From Myxococcus landrumus (GTDB taxonomy: Bacteria; Myxococcota; Myxococcia; Myxococcales; Myxococcaceae), in the NCBI RefSeq assembly GCF_017301635.1, contig NZ_CP071091.1, positions 62,001 to 126,000 of the forward strand: DNA of 64,000 nt, in the 5' to 3' direction. The notes beneath the pieces were generated by a model, which ran no database searches, was not told the origin of the DNA, and worked only from the letters and a program-made list of their open reading frames with translations. Shown here in pieces: positions 8,923 to 18,700 of this stretch (positions within the stretch are counted from its first letter, which is position 1; the number at the start of each line of letters is the position of its first letter). Made by a program: the position numbers and the translations under genes.

Positions 8923-10026
8923 ATGACGAGCGAAGTGAAGGACCCCACGCGGCTTCAGCGGCTCCTGCGCGAGAGCATCCAGACCTATCTGTCGGGACAG
9001 GAGGAGATAGGCGTCTCGGCGGCGCTCTCGGTGGGAGCGTCGCGAGTGCTCCACGCCTCCGGGTTGGCGGACCGGGAGACGCAGACGCCAGTGCGCGAGG
9101 ACACGCTGTTCATCATCGGCTCGGTCCAGAAGGTCTTCACCAACACCTTGGCGGCGGCGCGAGTCATCGAGGGGCGGATGTCGCTGGAGGAGTCCATCAC
9201 GCGCTTCCTTCCTCCGGAGGTCCGAAAGGAAGGCAGCGTCATCCGCCAGGTGACTCCCGCGAACCTGGGGACGATGACGGCCGCGATGCCCTCCGCGAAC
9301 GTGCCGGGCCAGCCGGCGGCGGCGCTCTACCGGGGCGAGCCTCCCACGCCTCAGCTCCTGGACTTCTGGAAGAGGTTCAATCCCGAGCGCCACATCGGCA
9401 CGAGCTACCAGTACTCCAACGTGAGCGAGGTGACGCAGGGCTTCACGTTGGTGGGCGCGGCGGGGCGGACCTATCCGGAGCTCTTCGAGCGCGACCTCCA
9501 GGGCCCCCTCGAGATGACGGACACCCTGGTGGACTTGAAGGGCATCGGCCCCCAGCGCATCGCGCAGGGCTACACCGCCGAGGGCAAGCGCATCGGCTTC
9601 CGGGGCGTGGGCTTCAACTCCACGGCCACCGACATGCTGCGCTTCCTGGAGGGGAACCTGTTCCGGGTGCTGAGCATGCCGCTGCTCACCTACCGGGCCA
9701 TGTGCCTGGCGCATGAGCCCCGGTTCCAGATTTCACCTGGGCACTCCATCGGCATGGGGTGGTACGTCACCGAGGTGGGCTCCGGCGCGCGGCTGGTGAG
9801 CAAGGCGGGCGGCAATGGAGGCTTCCTCGCGTGGGCGGGCTTCATCCCCCGGTGCTCGGCCGCGCTGGTGCTGCTGACCAATGGGCACCTGTCAGGCTCG
9901 GAGCGGGTGTCCTTGCCCGCCGCGGGAAAGGCTCTGCTGCTGAAGGCCGCGGGCCTGGACCCCGCCGTGCTCTCGGGGCTTGAGGACGCGGACGCGGGGC
10001 TCCTGCTGGAGGACGACGGGGCGTAG
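8923..10026 (+). CDS. Serine hydrolase, class C beta-lactamase family
   Basis: A 367-residue protein of the beta-lactamase/esterase (EstB-like) family. The nucleophile motif SxxK is Ser67-Val-Gln-Lys70, and a YSN motif (in YQYSNVS) provides the second catalytic element. The third motif, usually KTG or HTG, reads KAGG, followed by NGGF. No signal peptide is visible, so it is probably cytoplasmic and more likely an esterase or peptidase than an antibiotic-resistance enzyme. ATG 8923 has GGAGG just upstream (8913-8917). It is divergent from the kinase gene and may share its regulatory region. Substrate is unknown. Confidence 0.85.
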   Translation: MTSEVKDPTRLQRLLRESIQTYLSGQEEIGVSAALSVGASRVLHASGLADRETQTPVREDTLFIIGSVQKVFTNTLAAARVIEGRMSLEESITRFLPPEVRKEGSVIRQVTPANLGTMTAAMPSANVPGQPAAALYRGEPPTPQLLDFWKRFNPERHIGTSYQYSNVSEVTQGFTLVGAAGRTYPELFERDLQGPLEMTDTLVDLKGIGPQRIAQGYTAEGKRIGFRGVGFNSTATDMLRFLEGNLFRVLSMPLLTYRAMCLAHEPRFQISPGHSIGMGWYVTEVGSGARLVSKAGGNGGFLAWAGFIPRCSAALVLLTNGHLSGSERVSLPAAGKALLLKAAGLDPAVLSGLEDADAGLLLEDDGA

Positions 10027-10058
10027 CCCTCCGCTCGCGGTGTGCCGGGAGCGGAGGG
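10027..10058. terminator. Bidirectional hairpin between convergent genes
   Basis: A perfect 10-bp stem: CCCTCCGCTC at 10027-10036 pairs with GAGCGGAGGG at 10049-10058, with a 12-base loop. It lies between the stop of the serine hydrolase gene and the end of the third Clp-like gene. There is no T-run on either strand, so termination may need other factors. Confidence 0.6.
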
Positions 10059-10078
10059 ACTTCGAGCGTGGTGCGCCG

Positions 10079-12385
10079 TCAGGAGGCGGGCGCCAGCTCC
10101 ACGCGGCCGTCGGCGCTCACACGCAGCACCACGTGCGGGTGCGGCGTGTGGGCGTGCGCTGCGAGCCACTGCGCCAGGGGGACCACCGCGTGCTGCTCCA
10201 CCGCGCGCTTGAGGGGCCGGGCGCCATACCGCGCGTCGAAGCCCGTGCGCGCCAGGAAGTCCACCAGGTCATCGCCGAAGGTCACCTTCACTCCGCGCCG
10301 CGTGAGGCCCTCGCGGCTCAGCGCCGTTTCGAGCGTCCGGCGCACGAGCGTCCGGATGATGTCCGGGCCGAGCGCGCGATAGGGGACCACCTGGTCCAAC
10401 CGGTTGAGGAGCTCCGGACGGAAGAAGGCCGTGGCCGCGCCCAGGTAGTGCGCCTCCATGTTCCGGGGGCCGTCGCCGCTGAAGCCCAGGGAGCGCGACG
10501 CGGAGTCGGCGCCGAGGTTGCTGGTGAGCAGCACCACGGTGTTGCGGAAGCTGACGGTGCGGCCCGTGCCGTCCGTGAGGCGGCCTTCGCCGAGGACCTG
10601 GAGCAGCAGGTCATGCACCCCCGAGTCCGCCTTCTCCACTTCGTCCAGCAGCACCACACCGAAGGGCTGCTCACGCACGCGTCGGGCAAGCCCGCCTTGT
10701 TGGCCTCCCACTTCGCCCACGAGCCTCGACGCGCTTCCGGGCGCGGCGTATTCGGCCATGTCGAAGCGCGCGAGGCGGGCGACGTCGCCGAAGAGGTACT
10801 CGGCCAGCGCCAGCGCCGACTCCGTCTTGCCCACGCCCGTGGGGCCCAGCAGGAGGAAGGCCCCCAGCGGACGCGACGGGTCCGCCAGCCCCGTCTTCAG
10901 GGTGACGACGAGGTTGCGCAAGAGCAGCGTGGCCTCGTCCTGGCCGACGATGCGCTCACGGAAACGGCGCAGCAGCGCATCCGGGTCCAGTCGAATCGAG
11001 GTGTCCACCAGCTCGCGCGGATAGCCCGTGCGGGTGCAGAACGCCTGGGTCACCGCGCCCGCGTCCACGTCCTTGCTCGATGCGTTGGCGGCCGTGGCCG
11101 CGCGGAGCAGGGACACCGCGCCGCCAGGAGGAGGGCCTTCGCCGAAGCGCTCCGTGAGCTCGGCCGCGCGGTCCAGTGCATCTGGAGTGAAGCGCACCTT
11201 GCGCGACTTCGCGACGCGCTGGGATGCGTGCAACACGGCGGTGCGCGCGGCCACGGGCGACAGGGGCGGCACGGTGAGGTGGCGCAGCGCCTGGAGGAAG
11301 GCGCCGTGCGTGCGCTCCGCTCGCGCGACATCCTCGGGCGTGGCCTCCAGCACCAGCGTCACCTCGCCGCCTTCGAGCGCGGGCAGCAGGTGGCGCGCGA
11401 CGTCCAGGCCCGTGTCCCCGCCCCCGAGGGAGAGCAGCTCCGCGAGGCTGTCCATGTGCAGCACCGCGCGCCGGACTCGCAGCTCTTCAATCATGTGCTG
11501 CACGCGCGCCTGCCACTGCCCGAGGTAGCGCATGCCGGCCATGATGCGGCCACCCGACGTGCTGTAGACCTCCAGCCCATGGAGTGGGTGGCCCGAGGGC
11601 GCGGCCTCCGCCCGGTGCACCAGCTCGTGGACCAGCGAGGTCTTCCCCACGGAGGGGGGCCCCACCAGGAGCACGCTGGCGCGCGAGGTGGAGGTGACGG
11701 CCTCCGCGAGCATCGTCACCTCCGCGGTGCGCTCCCAGGCGCGCTCCATCAAGCCCGCGCGAACCTCCTCGTTGAGGCAGCGGCTGGCCTCGGAGAGCCC
11801 TGGAGGGGGCGGCGGGCGATAGGTCGTCGACTTGCGCTCGGCGGCGAAGGTGGCGCGGACCGTCTCCCGGCTCTTGGTCGTGACGGAGAGGGTTTCGACC
11901 GTCTCGTCGCCCAGGTAGGCCAGCGAGTGCAGCCGCTCCAGCGGGGCCATGTAGAGCTCGTGCCGGACGAGCTCCTCCACGTACGCCTCCAGGTCCGAGG
12001 CGTCTTGCAGCGAACCCTCCACGTCCAGGCGGGGCACCCAGACATGCATGTTCCCCTTGGTGGATGCGCTGGACTTCTTCGTCCCGCGCTCGGGCTTCGC
12101 CCGGCCCCGCGTCACCACCGTGAGCTTGAGGGGCACGGGCAGCAGCCGTCCGTGCTGCACGGCGCGCACGGTGAGGTTCATCTTCTTCGTGCGCAGGTCC
12201 GGCCAGTACGTCTGGGATTGTTGCAGCTCGCCGCGCTTGATGAGCCGCCGCAGCACCTCCGCGATGTCGATGCGCGCGGTCGCGAGGTCCGGGGCGAACG
12301 TGGCGAGGTTCGGGTGCGTCAACACGTGGGCCGCCACGCCGAGCCCGGGGTAGTTGCGCACGAACAGGTGAAAGTGCTTGTCCAT
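10079..12385 (-). CDS. Clp-like double-AAA+ ATPase, short paralogue (gene C of three)
   Basis: A 768-residue protein. Residues 1-190 form a non-Clp N-domain that resembles the N-domains of the two upstream paralogues. The first AAA module has a Walker A (GPPSVGKT, 242-249) but its Walker B is LHMDSL (309-314), with Ser in place of the catalytic Glu. The second, ClpA/B D2-type module is intact: GPTGVGKTE (514-522), LLDEVEK (579-585), sensor TSN (621-623), arginine finger FFRPELLNRLD and sensor 2 GARPLKR (721-727). It ends just after the D2 small domain, so it lacks the C-terminal extension of its two paralogues. No ClpP-docking IGF/L loop is evident. ATG 12385 follows the stop of gene B by one base, with AGGAGAG inside that gene. 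Function is unknown; it is probably an unfoldase or remodeller acting with its paralogues. Confidence 0.9.
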   Translation of the reverse strand: MDKHFHLFVRNYPGLGVAAHVLTHPNLATFAPDLATARIDIAEVLRRLIKRGELQQSQTYWPDLRTKKMNLTVRAVQHGRLLPVPLKLTVVTRGRAKPERGTKKSSASTKGNMHVWVPRLDVEGSLQDASDLEAYVEELVRHELYMAPLERLHSLAYLGDETVETLSVTTKSRETVRATFAAERKSTTYRPPPPPGLSEASRCLNEEVRAGLMERAWERTAEVTMLAEAVTSTSRASVLLVGPPSVGKTSLVHELVHRAEAAPSGHPLHGLEVYSTSGGRIMAGMRYLGQWQARVQHMIEELRVRRAVLHMDSLAELLSLGGGDTGLDVARHLLPALEGGEVTLVLEATPEDVARAERTHGAFLQALRHLTVPPLSPVAARTAVLHASQRVAKSRKVRFTPDALDRAAELTERFGEGPPPGGAVSLLRAATAANASSKDVDAGAVTQAFCTRTGYPRELVDTSIRLDPDALLRRFRERIVGQDEATLLLRNLVVTLKTGLADPSRPLGAFLLLGPTGVGKTESALALAEYLFGDVARLARFDMAEYAAPGSASRLVGEVGGQQGGLARRVREQPFGVVLLDEVEKADSGVHDLLLQVLGEGRLTDGTGRTVSFRNTVVLLTSNLGADSASRSLGFSGDGPRNMEAHYLGAATAFFRPELLNRLDQVVPYRALGPDIIRTLVRRTLETALSREGLTRRGVKVTFGDDLVDFLARTGFDARYGARPLKRAVEQHAVVPLAQWLAAHAHTPHPHVVLRVSADGRVELAPAS

Positions 12386-12386
12386 G

Positions 12387-15300
12387 TCAGTGCTCTCCTC
12401 GGCGCTGGCCGCGCAGCACCCGCGCCACCCATGCGACGGAGTCCGAGGGGGATTGCCCGCTGCTCAGATGGACCATCTTCTCGAGGTTGCCCTCCATGAC
12501 GACTTGTCCCAGGGCCTGCTCGCCGGACTCGTCCGAGCGACGTGCCTCGCGCTGCCGCTGGCTTTCGGCATCGCGGGTCGCCACCACCCGCGCGACGTCC
12601 TCCAACTTCTCGGACGCGGGCGGCAACAGCTCCATGCGAACCAGCGAGGGCCTCACGCCGTCTTCCCGGGGAAGGTGCACCAGCGCATAACCCTCCAGCG
12701 TCCGGAGGAGGTCGCTCAGGCCCATCGCCGTCAGGCTCACCACCTGGCGCCGGACCCGGGCTCGGGCGGGAAGGGGCGTCTCGTGCGCCGCCCACGCGAG
12801 GCTCCCATCGGGCTCCATGCGCTCCTCGTGAATCACCACGCGGCCCAGTCCTTGGGGCAGGGCCTTCAGCACGGCCGTCAGCGCGGCGGCGGGCGTGTCC
12901 GCGAGTCCCTCCACGAGCAACGCGCGGGTCTCCACACCCGACTCACGATGCGCGAGCTGATGTGCCAGCCACTCCAGCTCATCGCGCAGGCTCACCACCT
13001 TGGGGAGCCAGCGACGCAGCCGCTCCTCGGGAGACACGGGAAAGGGCTCCGTCGCGAGGAAGGGCCGAGGCCTCAGCCCGCCGCGCCGCCCTGTCGCTCC
13101 GTCGTAGCTCTCACGCTTGTTTTTTTCGAGGCGCTCCTTCTGCTCCAGGAACTCACGATGCGCGAGCCCATGGTCTCGGATGTCCACGGCCTCGGCGGAC
13201 AGGCGCTCCAGTTGCTCGCCCAACACCAGGAACTCCTCAGGGGCGGTGACCTCGGGAGGCTCCGTGAGCGTCGCGAGCAGGGCATCCACGCGTGTGGTCA
13301 CCTCGTTCAGTGCGCGGAACACCGCGGGCAGCTTCCAGGTGGCGGTAGACGGCTCTGGCGCCCAGGCGGGCTGCCGGGTGAGCAGCTCCACCGACAGGCC
13401 CATGTCATCGACCCGGCGGAACAGCTCCACGCGAGCCAGCTCCTCGCCACCCCTCCGGACGAGGTGATGCGCCAGCGGCACGGTGAGGCGGCGCTCCAAG
13501 GCGCGCTTCAAGGGACGGGCGCCGTAGCGCGGGTCATAGGCCTGCTCCACCAGCAGGTCGAGCAACTGCGACTCCACCTCGACGACGACGTTGCCTCGGC
13601 GGATGCCTCGACGCGACAGGAGCGACTCGAGGGCATGCTCCACGACGACGCGCAGCGCGGACGGCGTCAGCGAGCGGAAGGGCACCACGCGGTCCAGTCG
13701 GTTGAAGAACTCCGGACGGAAGAAGGCGCGAACCGCGGAGAGGTAGTGCGCGTCCGCGCTCTCGCTGGCGTGCTGGAAGCCCGTGCGGGCGGCGGCCTCT
13801 CGCACGCCCAGGTTCGAGGTGAGGACCACCACCGCCTGCCGTGCATCGACGGTGCGGCCCGCGCCATCCGTCAGCCGACCTTCGCCGAGGAACTGGAGCA
13901 GGGCGTCGAAGACGCGAGGGTGGGCCTTCTCCACCTCGTCGAACAGCACCACGCAGAAGGGCTGCGTGCGAAGCGCCGTGGTCAGCTCTCCATCCGGCGC
14001 ACCGGGCAAGCCCAGCAGCCGGGTGATGCTGGAGGAGGACACGAACTCCGACATGTCGAAGCGCACCATCCGCTCCTCGCTGCCGAAGAGGGTGCGAGCC
14101 ACGGCCTTCGCGGTCTCCGTCTTGCCCACGCCGGTGGGGCCCACGAAGAGGTAGGTGGCCAGGGGCTTGTCGGGCGGTTGCAGCGAGCGCTGGAGCGTGA
14201 GGATGGCGTCCACGACGGCGGTGACGGCCTCTGGCTGCCCCGCCACCTGTGAGGCCAGCTCCCGCTCCAGGACCTCGCGTGGCTTGGGCGGCGCGCTTCC
14301 CAGCACGAAGTCGGGCAAGCCGGTCTGCGCGCGCATCGCCGCGAAGACGTCGTCCTCGGTGAAGCGGCGCACGTTGTTCTCGACGGCGCCGGGCCTCGAA
14401 ATCACCCGCCGCAGCAGGCGCACCGCCTTGCCGGGAAAGGCCTCGTGCGCGACGAAGCGCTGCTGAAGGTCCAGCAGCGTCTCCAGCGCGAGCGGCGACA
14501 TTCGCGGCGCGGGGCCGCCTCCGCCCAGGCTCTCGATTTGCCGCAGGGTGCCCAGCAAGGCGGGCAGCGTCGCGCGCGGCTCCAGGGCCGGCACCTGCAC
14601 CACGCGGAACAGCGAGGCGAGCGTGGGTGCTTCCTCACGCACGCGCTCGAAGCGCTCCGGGGTGGATTCGGCCAGCACGGTCAGCTCGCCGCGCGCCAGG
14701 TGGGGCTCCAGGAACTGCGCGACGTTGGTGCGCTCGTTGGACGTGCGGCCCGCGTAGACGAGCGAGGCCAGGTCATCCACGTAGAGGATGTCGCCGACTT
14801 CGACCAGCTCCTGCACCACGCCGCGAGCGCGAGCCTCCCACTGGCCCACGTAGCTCATCCCCGCGATGAACTGATTGCCGTCCACCCGCCACACGTCGCG
14901 GCGCTGTCCCGCGGCGTCCTGCCGCGTGGTGAGCCTGCGCACCACCTCGTGCACCAGCGCCGTCTTGCCCGAGCCTGGCGGGCCCACGAGGATGACGGCG
15001 GCACCCTCACGGCCCTCAAGTGCGTCCGCCACCTCGCGGACCAGGGACTCGCGGCCGAAGCAGCGCTCCAGCCCGTCGTCGCGCGCGGCGTGGCTCAAGT
15101 TGCGCGCCACCGCGCGCAGCTCCACGAGGGTGAGACGCCGACGGTTGCGGCGGGCCTCACGCTGCTCCGGTGTCTCCGGTGGCGCCGCCTTCTCCTTGGT
15201 CGCATCTGCTTGCGGACGCCGCCTGCGCGGGGGCGTGGGTGGGCGCGGCGGCGTGCGAGGCAGGATGGACGGTGCATACGCATCCACCTCGAGCAGCTCC

Positions 15301-15770
15301 AGTCGCTCCCGGACCTCCGTCCAGACGCCCTTCAGCTCCTCCAGCTCGTGCTCCACACACCATGCGCACAGCCGTCGCGCCAGCGCGCGGGGGAGGTCGT
15401 CGGGGGTGGAGAGCGCGAAGCGGGCCTCCGGGAGTCGGGTGGGCGTGACGACCCAGAACTCATCGCGTGGCCACTTCTCCAGCAGCACGCCCATCCGGCC
15501 CTTGAGCACGACGTGCAGGTTCTTCTCGGGGTCGCGCGTCTCGGCCTCGACCTCCACGTGCCGCAGGGACAGGTGGGGGGGCAGCTGGTAGCCGGCCACG
15601 TTCGACGGAGGCTCCTTCTCGAAGCGCTCCATTACGGCGAGGGCCAGGTCGTCGCGCAGCGAGGACAGGCTGGGGCCCACGAAGTGGATGCGCGGCGTGA
15701 GGGTGGGGACCCAGGCCTCGACGAGGCGGCCGCCCATGGAGGCGACGACCAGGGGGAGTTTGAGTTCCAT
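12387..15770 (-). CDS. Clp-like double-AAA+ ATPase with degenerate release-factor-like tail (gene B of three)
   Basis: A 1127-residue protein. The N-domain (1-165) is shared with the paralogues and is followed by a Pro/Arg-rich linker (169-215). AAA-1 (about 235-490) has Walker A GPPGSGKT (263-270) but the Walker B acidic pair is Asp-Asp (YVDDLA, 330-335). AAA-2 is canonical: GPTGVGKTE (544-552), LFDEVEK (609-615), TSN (651-653), FFRPEFFNRLD and YGARPLKR (749-756). The C-terminal 310 residues are not part of any Clp I know. A helical section (815-890) is followed by an alpha/beta section whose pattern (SLTAMGLSDLLRTLEG at 1012-1027, then HLPRE and VRMELLPP) parallels the release-factor-like end of gene A, without its diagnostic residues. 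ATG 15770 is 4 bases after the stop of gene A, with AAGGA upstream. Confidence 0.9.
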   Translation of the reverse strand: MELKLPLVVASMGGRLVEAWVPTLTPRIHFVGPSLSSLRDDLALAVMERFEKEPPSNVAGYQLPPHLSLRHVEVEAETRDPEKNLHVVLKGRMGVLLEKWPRDEFWVVTPTRLPEARFALSTPDDLPRALARRLCAWCVEHELEELKGVWTEVRERLELLEVDAYAPSILPRTPPRPPTPPRRRRPQADATKEKAAPPETPEQREARRNRRRLTLVELRAVARNLSHAARDDGLERCFGRESLVREVADALEGREGAAVILVGPPGSGKTALVHEVVRRLTTRQDAAGQRRDVWRVDGNQFIAGMSYVGQWEARARGVVQELVEVGDILYVDDLASLVYAGRTSNERTNVAQFLEPHLARGELTVLAESTPERFERVREEAPTLASLFRVVQVPALEPRATLPALLGTLRQIESLGGGGPAPRMSPLALETLLDLQQRFVAHEAFPGKAVRLLRRVISRPGAVENNVRRFTEDDVFAAMRAQTGLPDFVLGSAPPKPREVLERELASQVAGQPEAVTAVVDAILTLQRSLQPPDKPLATYLFVGPTGVGKTETAKAVARTLFGSEERMVRFDMSEFVSSSSITRLLGLPGAPDGELTTALRTQPFCVVLFDEVEKAHPRVFDALLQFLGEGRLTDGAGRTVDARQAVVVLTSNLGVREAAARTGFQHASESADAHYLSAVRAFFRPEFFNRLDRVVPFRSLTPSALRVVVEHALESLLSRRGIRRGNVVVEVESQLLDLLVEQAYDPRYGARPLKRALERRLTVPLAHHLVRRGGEELARVELFRRVDDMGLSVELLTRQPAWAPEPSTATWKLPAVFRALNEVTTRVDALLATLTEPPEVTAPEEFLVLGEQLERLSAEAVDIRDHGLAHREFLEQKERLEKNKRESYDGATGRRGGLRPRPFLATEPFPVSPEERLRRWLPKVVSLRDELEWLAHQLAHRESGVETRALLVEGLADTPAAALTAVLKALPQGLGRVVIHEERMEPDGSLAWAAHETPLPARARVRRQVVSLTAMGLSDLLRTLEGYALVHLPREDGVRPSLVRMELLPPASEKLEDVARVVATRDAESQRQREARRSDESGEQALGQVVMEGNLEKMVHLSSGQSPSDSVAWVARVLRGQRRGEH

Positions 15771-15774
15771 GGCG

Positions 15775-18700
15775 TCAGTCCTTCTCCGTGGCGGTGAACA
15801 CGCGCCAGTTCATCCAGCTCTCCAGCAGCTCCTCCATGCGCAGCGAGCCCGCGTCGTAGCGCACGCGCGCCTGCGTCCGCAGGTCCTCCACGGAGCCCCC
15901 CGAGGTCTCCGTCGAGCCCGGACGAACCCGTCGAACTTCCTGACGGGGGAGCTTCTTCTCCAACTCGCTGAGCTCCGGGAGGGCCGACGTCGTGTCGCGA
16001 GGGTGCGGGGAGAAGTGCACCTTCACCAGCGTCGCCTGGCTGCCTTCGATGAATCGGTGCACTCCGTGCTCGGACGCGAGGAGCATGGGCAGCGTCGGTC
16101 CGGAGATGCGCACGGCATAGGCCAGGGGGACGGGCTTGAGCGCGACCACCTCGACGTCGACCTTCTCCTCAATCCAGAGCTCCGGCACGCGGACCTTGGA
16201 AGCCTTCTCCTTCTCCCCCGCCTTGGGCGTGGGCTTGCGGAAGACGTATCGCTTGTAGGAGAGCGAGTTCTGCTGGCACCAGCCCTCGTAGGCTCGCGCG
16301 AGGAAGCAGGCCCGGTTCCAGCCGCCTCGGCCCGGCACGAGAATCAGCGTGGCGCCCTTCGCATACTCATAGAGGCTGGAGTACAGCCGCTCCCTCAGAG
16401 GAAGGAACCCCTTGCGCAGCGAGGTCACCTCCCGCGCGAGGGACTCGGCCTGGTCGACCGCGCGCGACAGGTGGGCCTCGAACAGCAGGTCCTCGATGGC
16501 CTCCGTCTGCTGGGCACACTCGCGGAAGGTCTTGTCCAACTCGCGAGCGTCTCCGGACTTTCTCGCCACATCCTCGGCGAGCGAGCGCTCCTCCCAGAAG
16601 GACGGCTGCCGGGACATCTTGTCGAAGACGGTCAGCTCCCGGCGCAGCGACACCATGGGCGGCGAGTGACTCCAGCGCTGCACCTCCGCGCGCAACGCGG
16701 CGGCGTCCTCCAGCACCTGCTCGATGGGCTGCCGGCCCAGGCCCTCCGTCTCTCCACCCAGGCCCTCCGCGCGCAGCGTGAGGTGGTCTTGACCGGCCTC
16801 GATGTGGAGGCACACGGGGCCTCCTCGGGGATGCTCCGCGAGCCAGGCCGCCACGGGCACCACCAGCTCCCGCTCCAAAGCGCGCTTGAGGGGACGCGCG
16901 CCGTAGCGAGGGTCGAAGCCGCGCGCCGACAGCCAGTCCAGCGCGGACTCGGAGACCTCCAGCATCGCGTCATGCCGGGACAGGCCGGAGCGGCGGCGGA
17001 TGGCGTCCACCTCGCGCACGACGAGCTTGCGCAGCAGCTCCGCCGAGAGGGGAGAGAAGACGATGGTGTCGTCCAGGCGGTTGAACATCTCTGGACGGAA
17101 GAAGCGCTGCACCTCCGCCAGGTAGTGCGTGCGCAGTGCCGCGGTGTCGGGCGTCCCGCCCAGCGAGTCGAAGCCCACGCGCGCACGCCACGTGTCCGCG
17201 CCCAGGTTGCTGGTGAGCACGATGACGGCGTTGCGGAAGTCGGTGAAGCGCCCCGACGCATCCGTGAGCCGGCCCTCGCCGAGCACGCCCAGGAGCGAGT
17301 CATGGACGGCGGGGTGGGCCTTCTCGATTTCGTCCAGCAGCACCACGCAGAAGGGCTGCCGGCGCACGGTCGCGGAGAGGTACCCGGGCGTCGAGGCATC
17401 CCCCAGCAAGCGCACCAGCGCGTCGGGGCCCGCGTACTCACCCATGTCCAGGCGGACCATCCGCTCGCGCGAGCCGAACAGCAGCTCCGCCAGCGCCTTG
17501 GACAGCTCCGTCTTTCCCACCCCCGTGGGGCCGACGAAGAGCAGGGAGCCTAGCGGCTTGCGTGTGTCCGCCAGCCCCGACTTGAGCACGGACACGACGG
17601 ATGCCACGCGCTCCACCGCGGCCTGCTGGCCCAGCACTCGCGTGGAGAGGAAGTCGCGGACCTGTGCGGGCTCCAGCGGCATGTCATCGCGCAGGAGGGA
17701 CTCCGGGATTCCGGACTCGGACGCGAACTGGCGCACGGCGTCCCAGCGCGTGACGCGAGGCTGGGCCGTGTGGGCACAGGCGGAGAGCAGCCGACGGAGG
17801 AACGCCACCGCGTTGCCCACCTGCGCGCCGTACGGCAGGAAGCGGCGGCACAGGAAGCGGCACTCCTCCAGCGCTTCGGGCAGCACCTCCAGGGGCGTGG
17901 CGCCAGGTGTCTCCTTCGCCACGAGCGAGAGGATGCGGGCCAGCGATTCCGAGGAGGGCTCCTCCACACGGATGACGGAGAACAGGCGCGCGAAGCTGGC
18001 GTTGCGGCGCTCCACCAAGGCCCAGGACTCAGGGGTGGCCTCGGCCACGACGGCGACCTCGCGGGTGGCGAGCAGCGGGAGCAGCAGCTGCGCGACGTTC
18101 TGGTCGCTGTGCGCGCTCTTGCCCGCGTCGAGCAGTTCGATGGCGTGGCCGAGCGCGAGGATGGCGTGCGACTCGTTGGCTTCACGCACGGACTTCATCA
18201 CCTGCTGCTGCCAGTCGCCCCACATGCCTTCACCGGCGATGAGGCGGCTGCCATCCACGAAGAAGAAGGGGCGCTTGCGCTCCTCGGCGGTGGCGGTGCG
18301 TGCCCTCAGGGCTTCCGCGAGCGCATGCAGGACGGCCGACTTGCCGACGCCCGAGGGGCCCACCAGCACCAGGGCCGGGGCTTCCTTCTCGGCCAGCCGC
18401 GTGCGCAGCAGCGTCACCAGGGCGTGCTGCTCGTAGGCCGGGTCCAATTGCCCGTCGGCCGCGAGCCGATGCCAGGGCACTCCGATGCGGTCCAGCGTGG
18501 GGGTCGGGGGCGGCTTCGCGGGCTTCGCGCTCGGGTCCTGCCGCTGGACGCGCTTGCGGGGCTCCCACGAGTCCTCTTCGTCGCGGGGCTCCTCGGAGTC
18601 ATCGTTGCTCGATGCTTCGGGCTCGCTCGGCGCATCCCGTGGAAGCGGAGGCGGGCGGATGTCCATGCGGAGCTGGCGAGGACTGAGCGCGGACAGGCGC

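Noticed and set aside
9980..12499. Long plus-strand ORF (about 839 codons) opposite the third Clp-like gene
   Set aside because: It is antisense to a gene with intact AAA+ motifs; the translation is rich in Arg/His/Gln/Gly without any domain. This is typical of mirror frames in GC-rich DNA. Similar mirror frames at 5705-7954, 12378-14252, 14445-15797 and 15688-17553 were rejected for the same reason.
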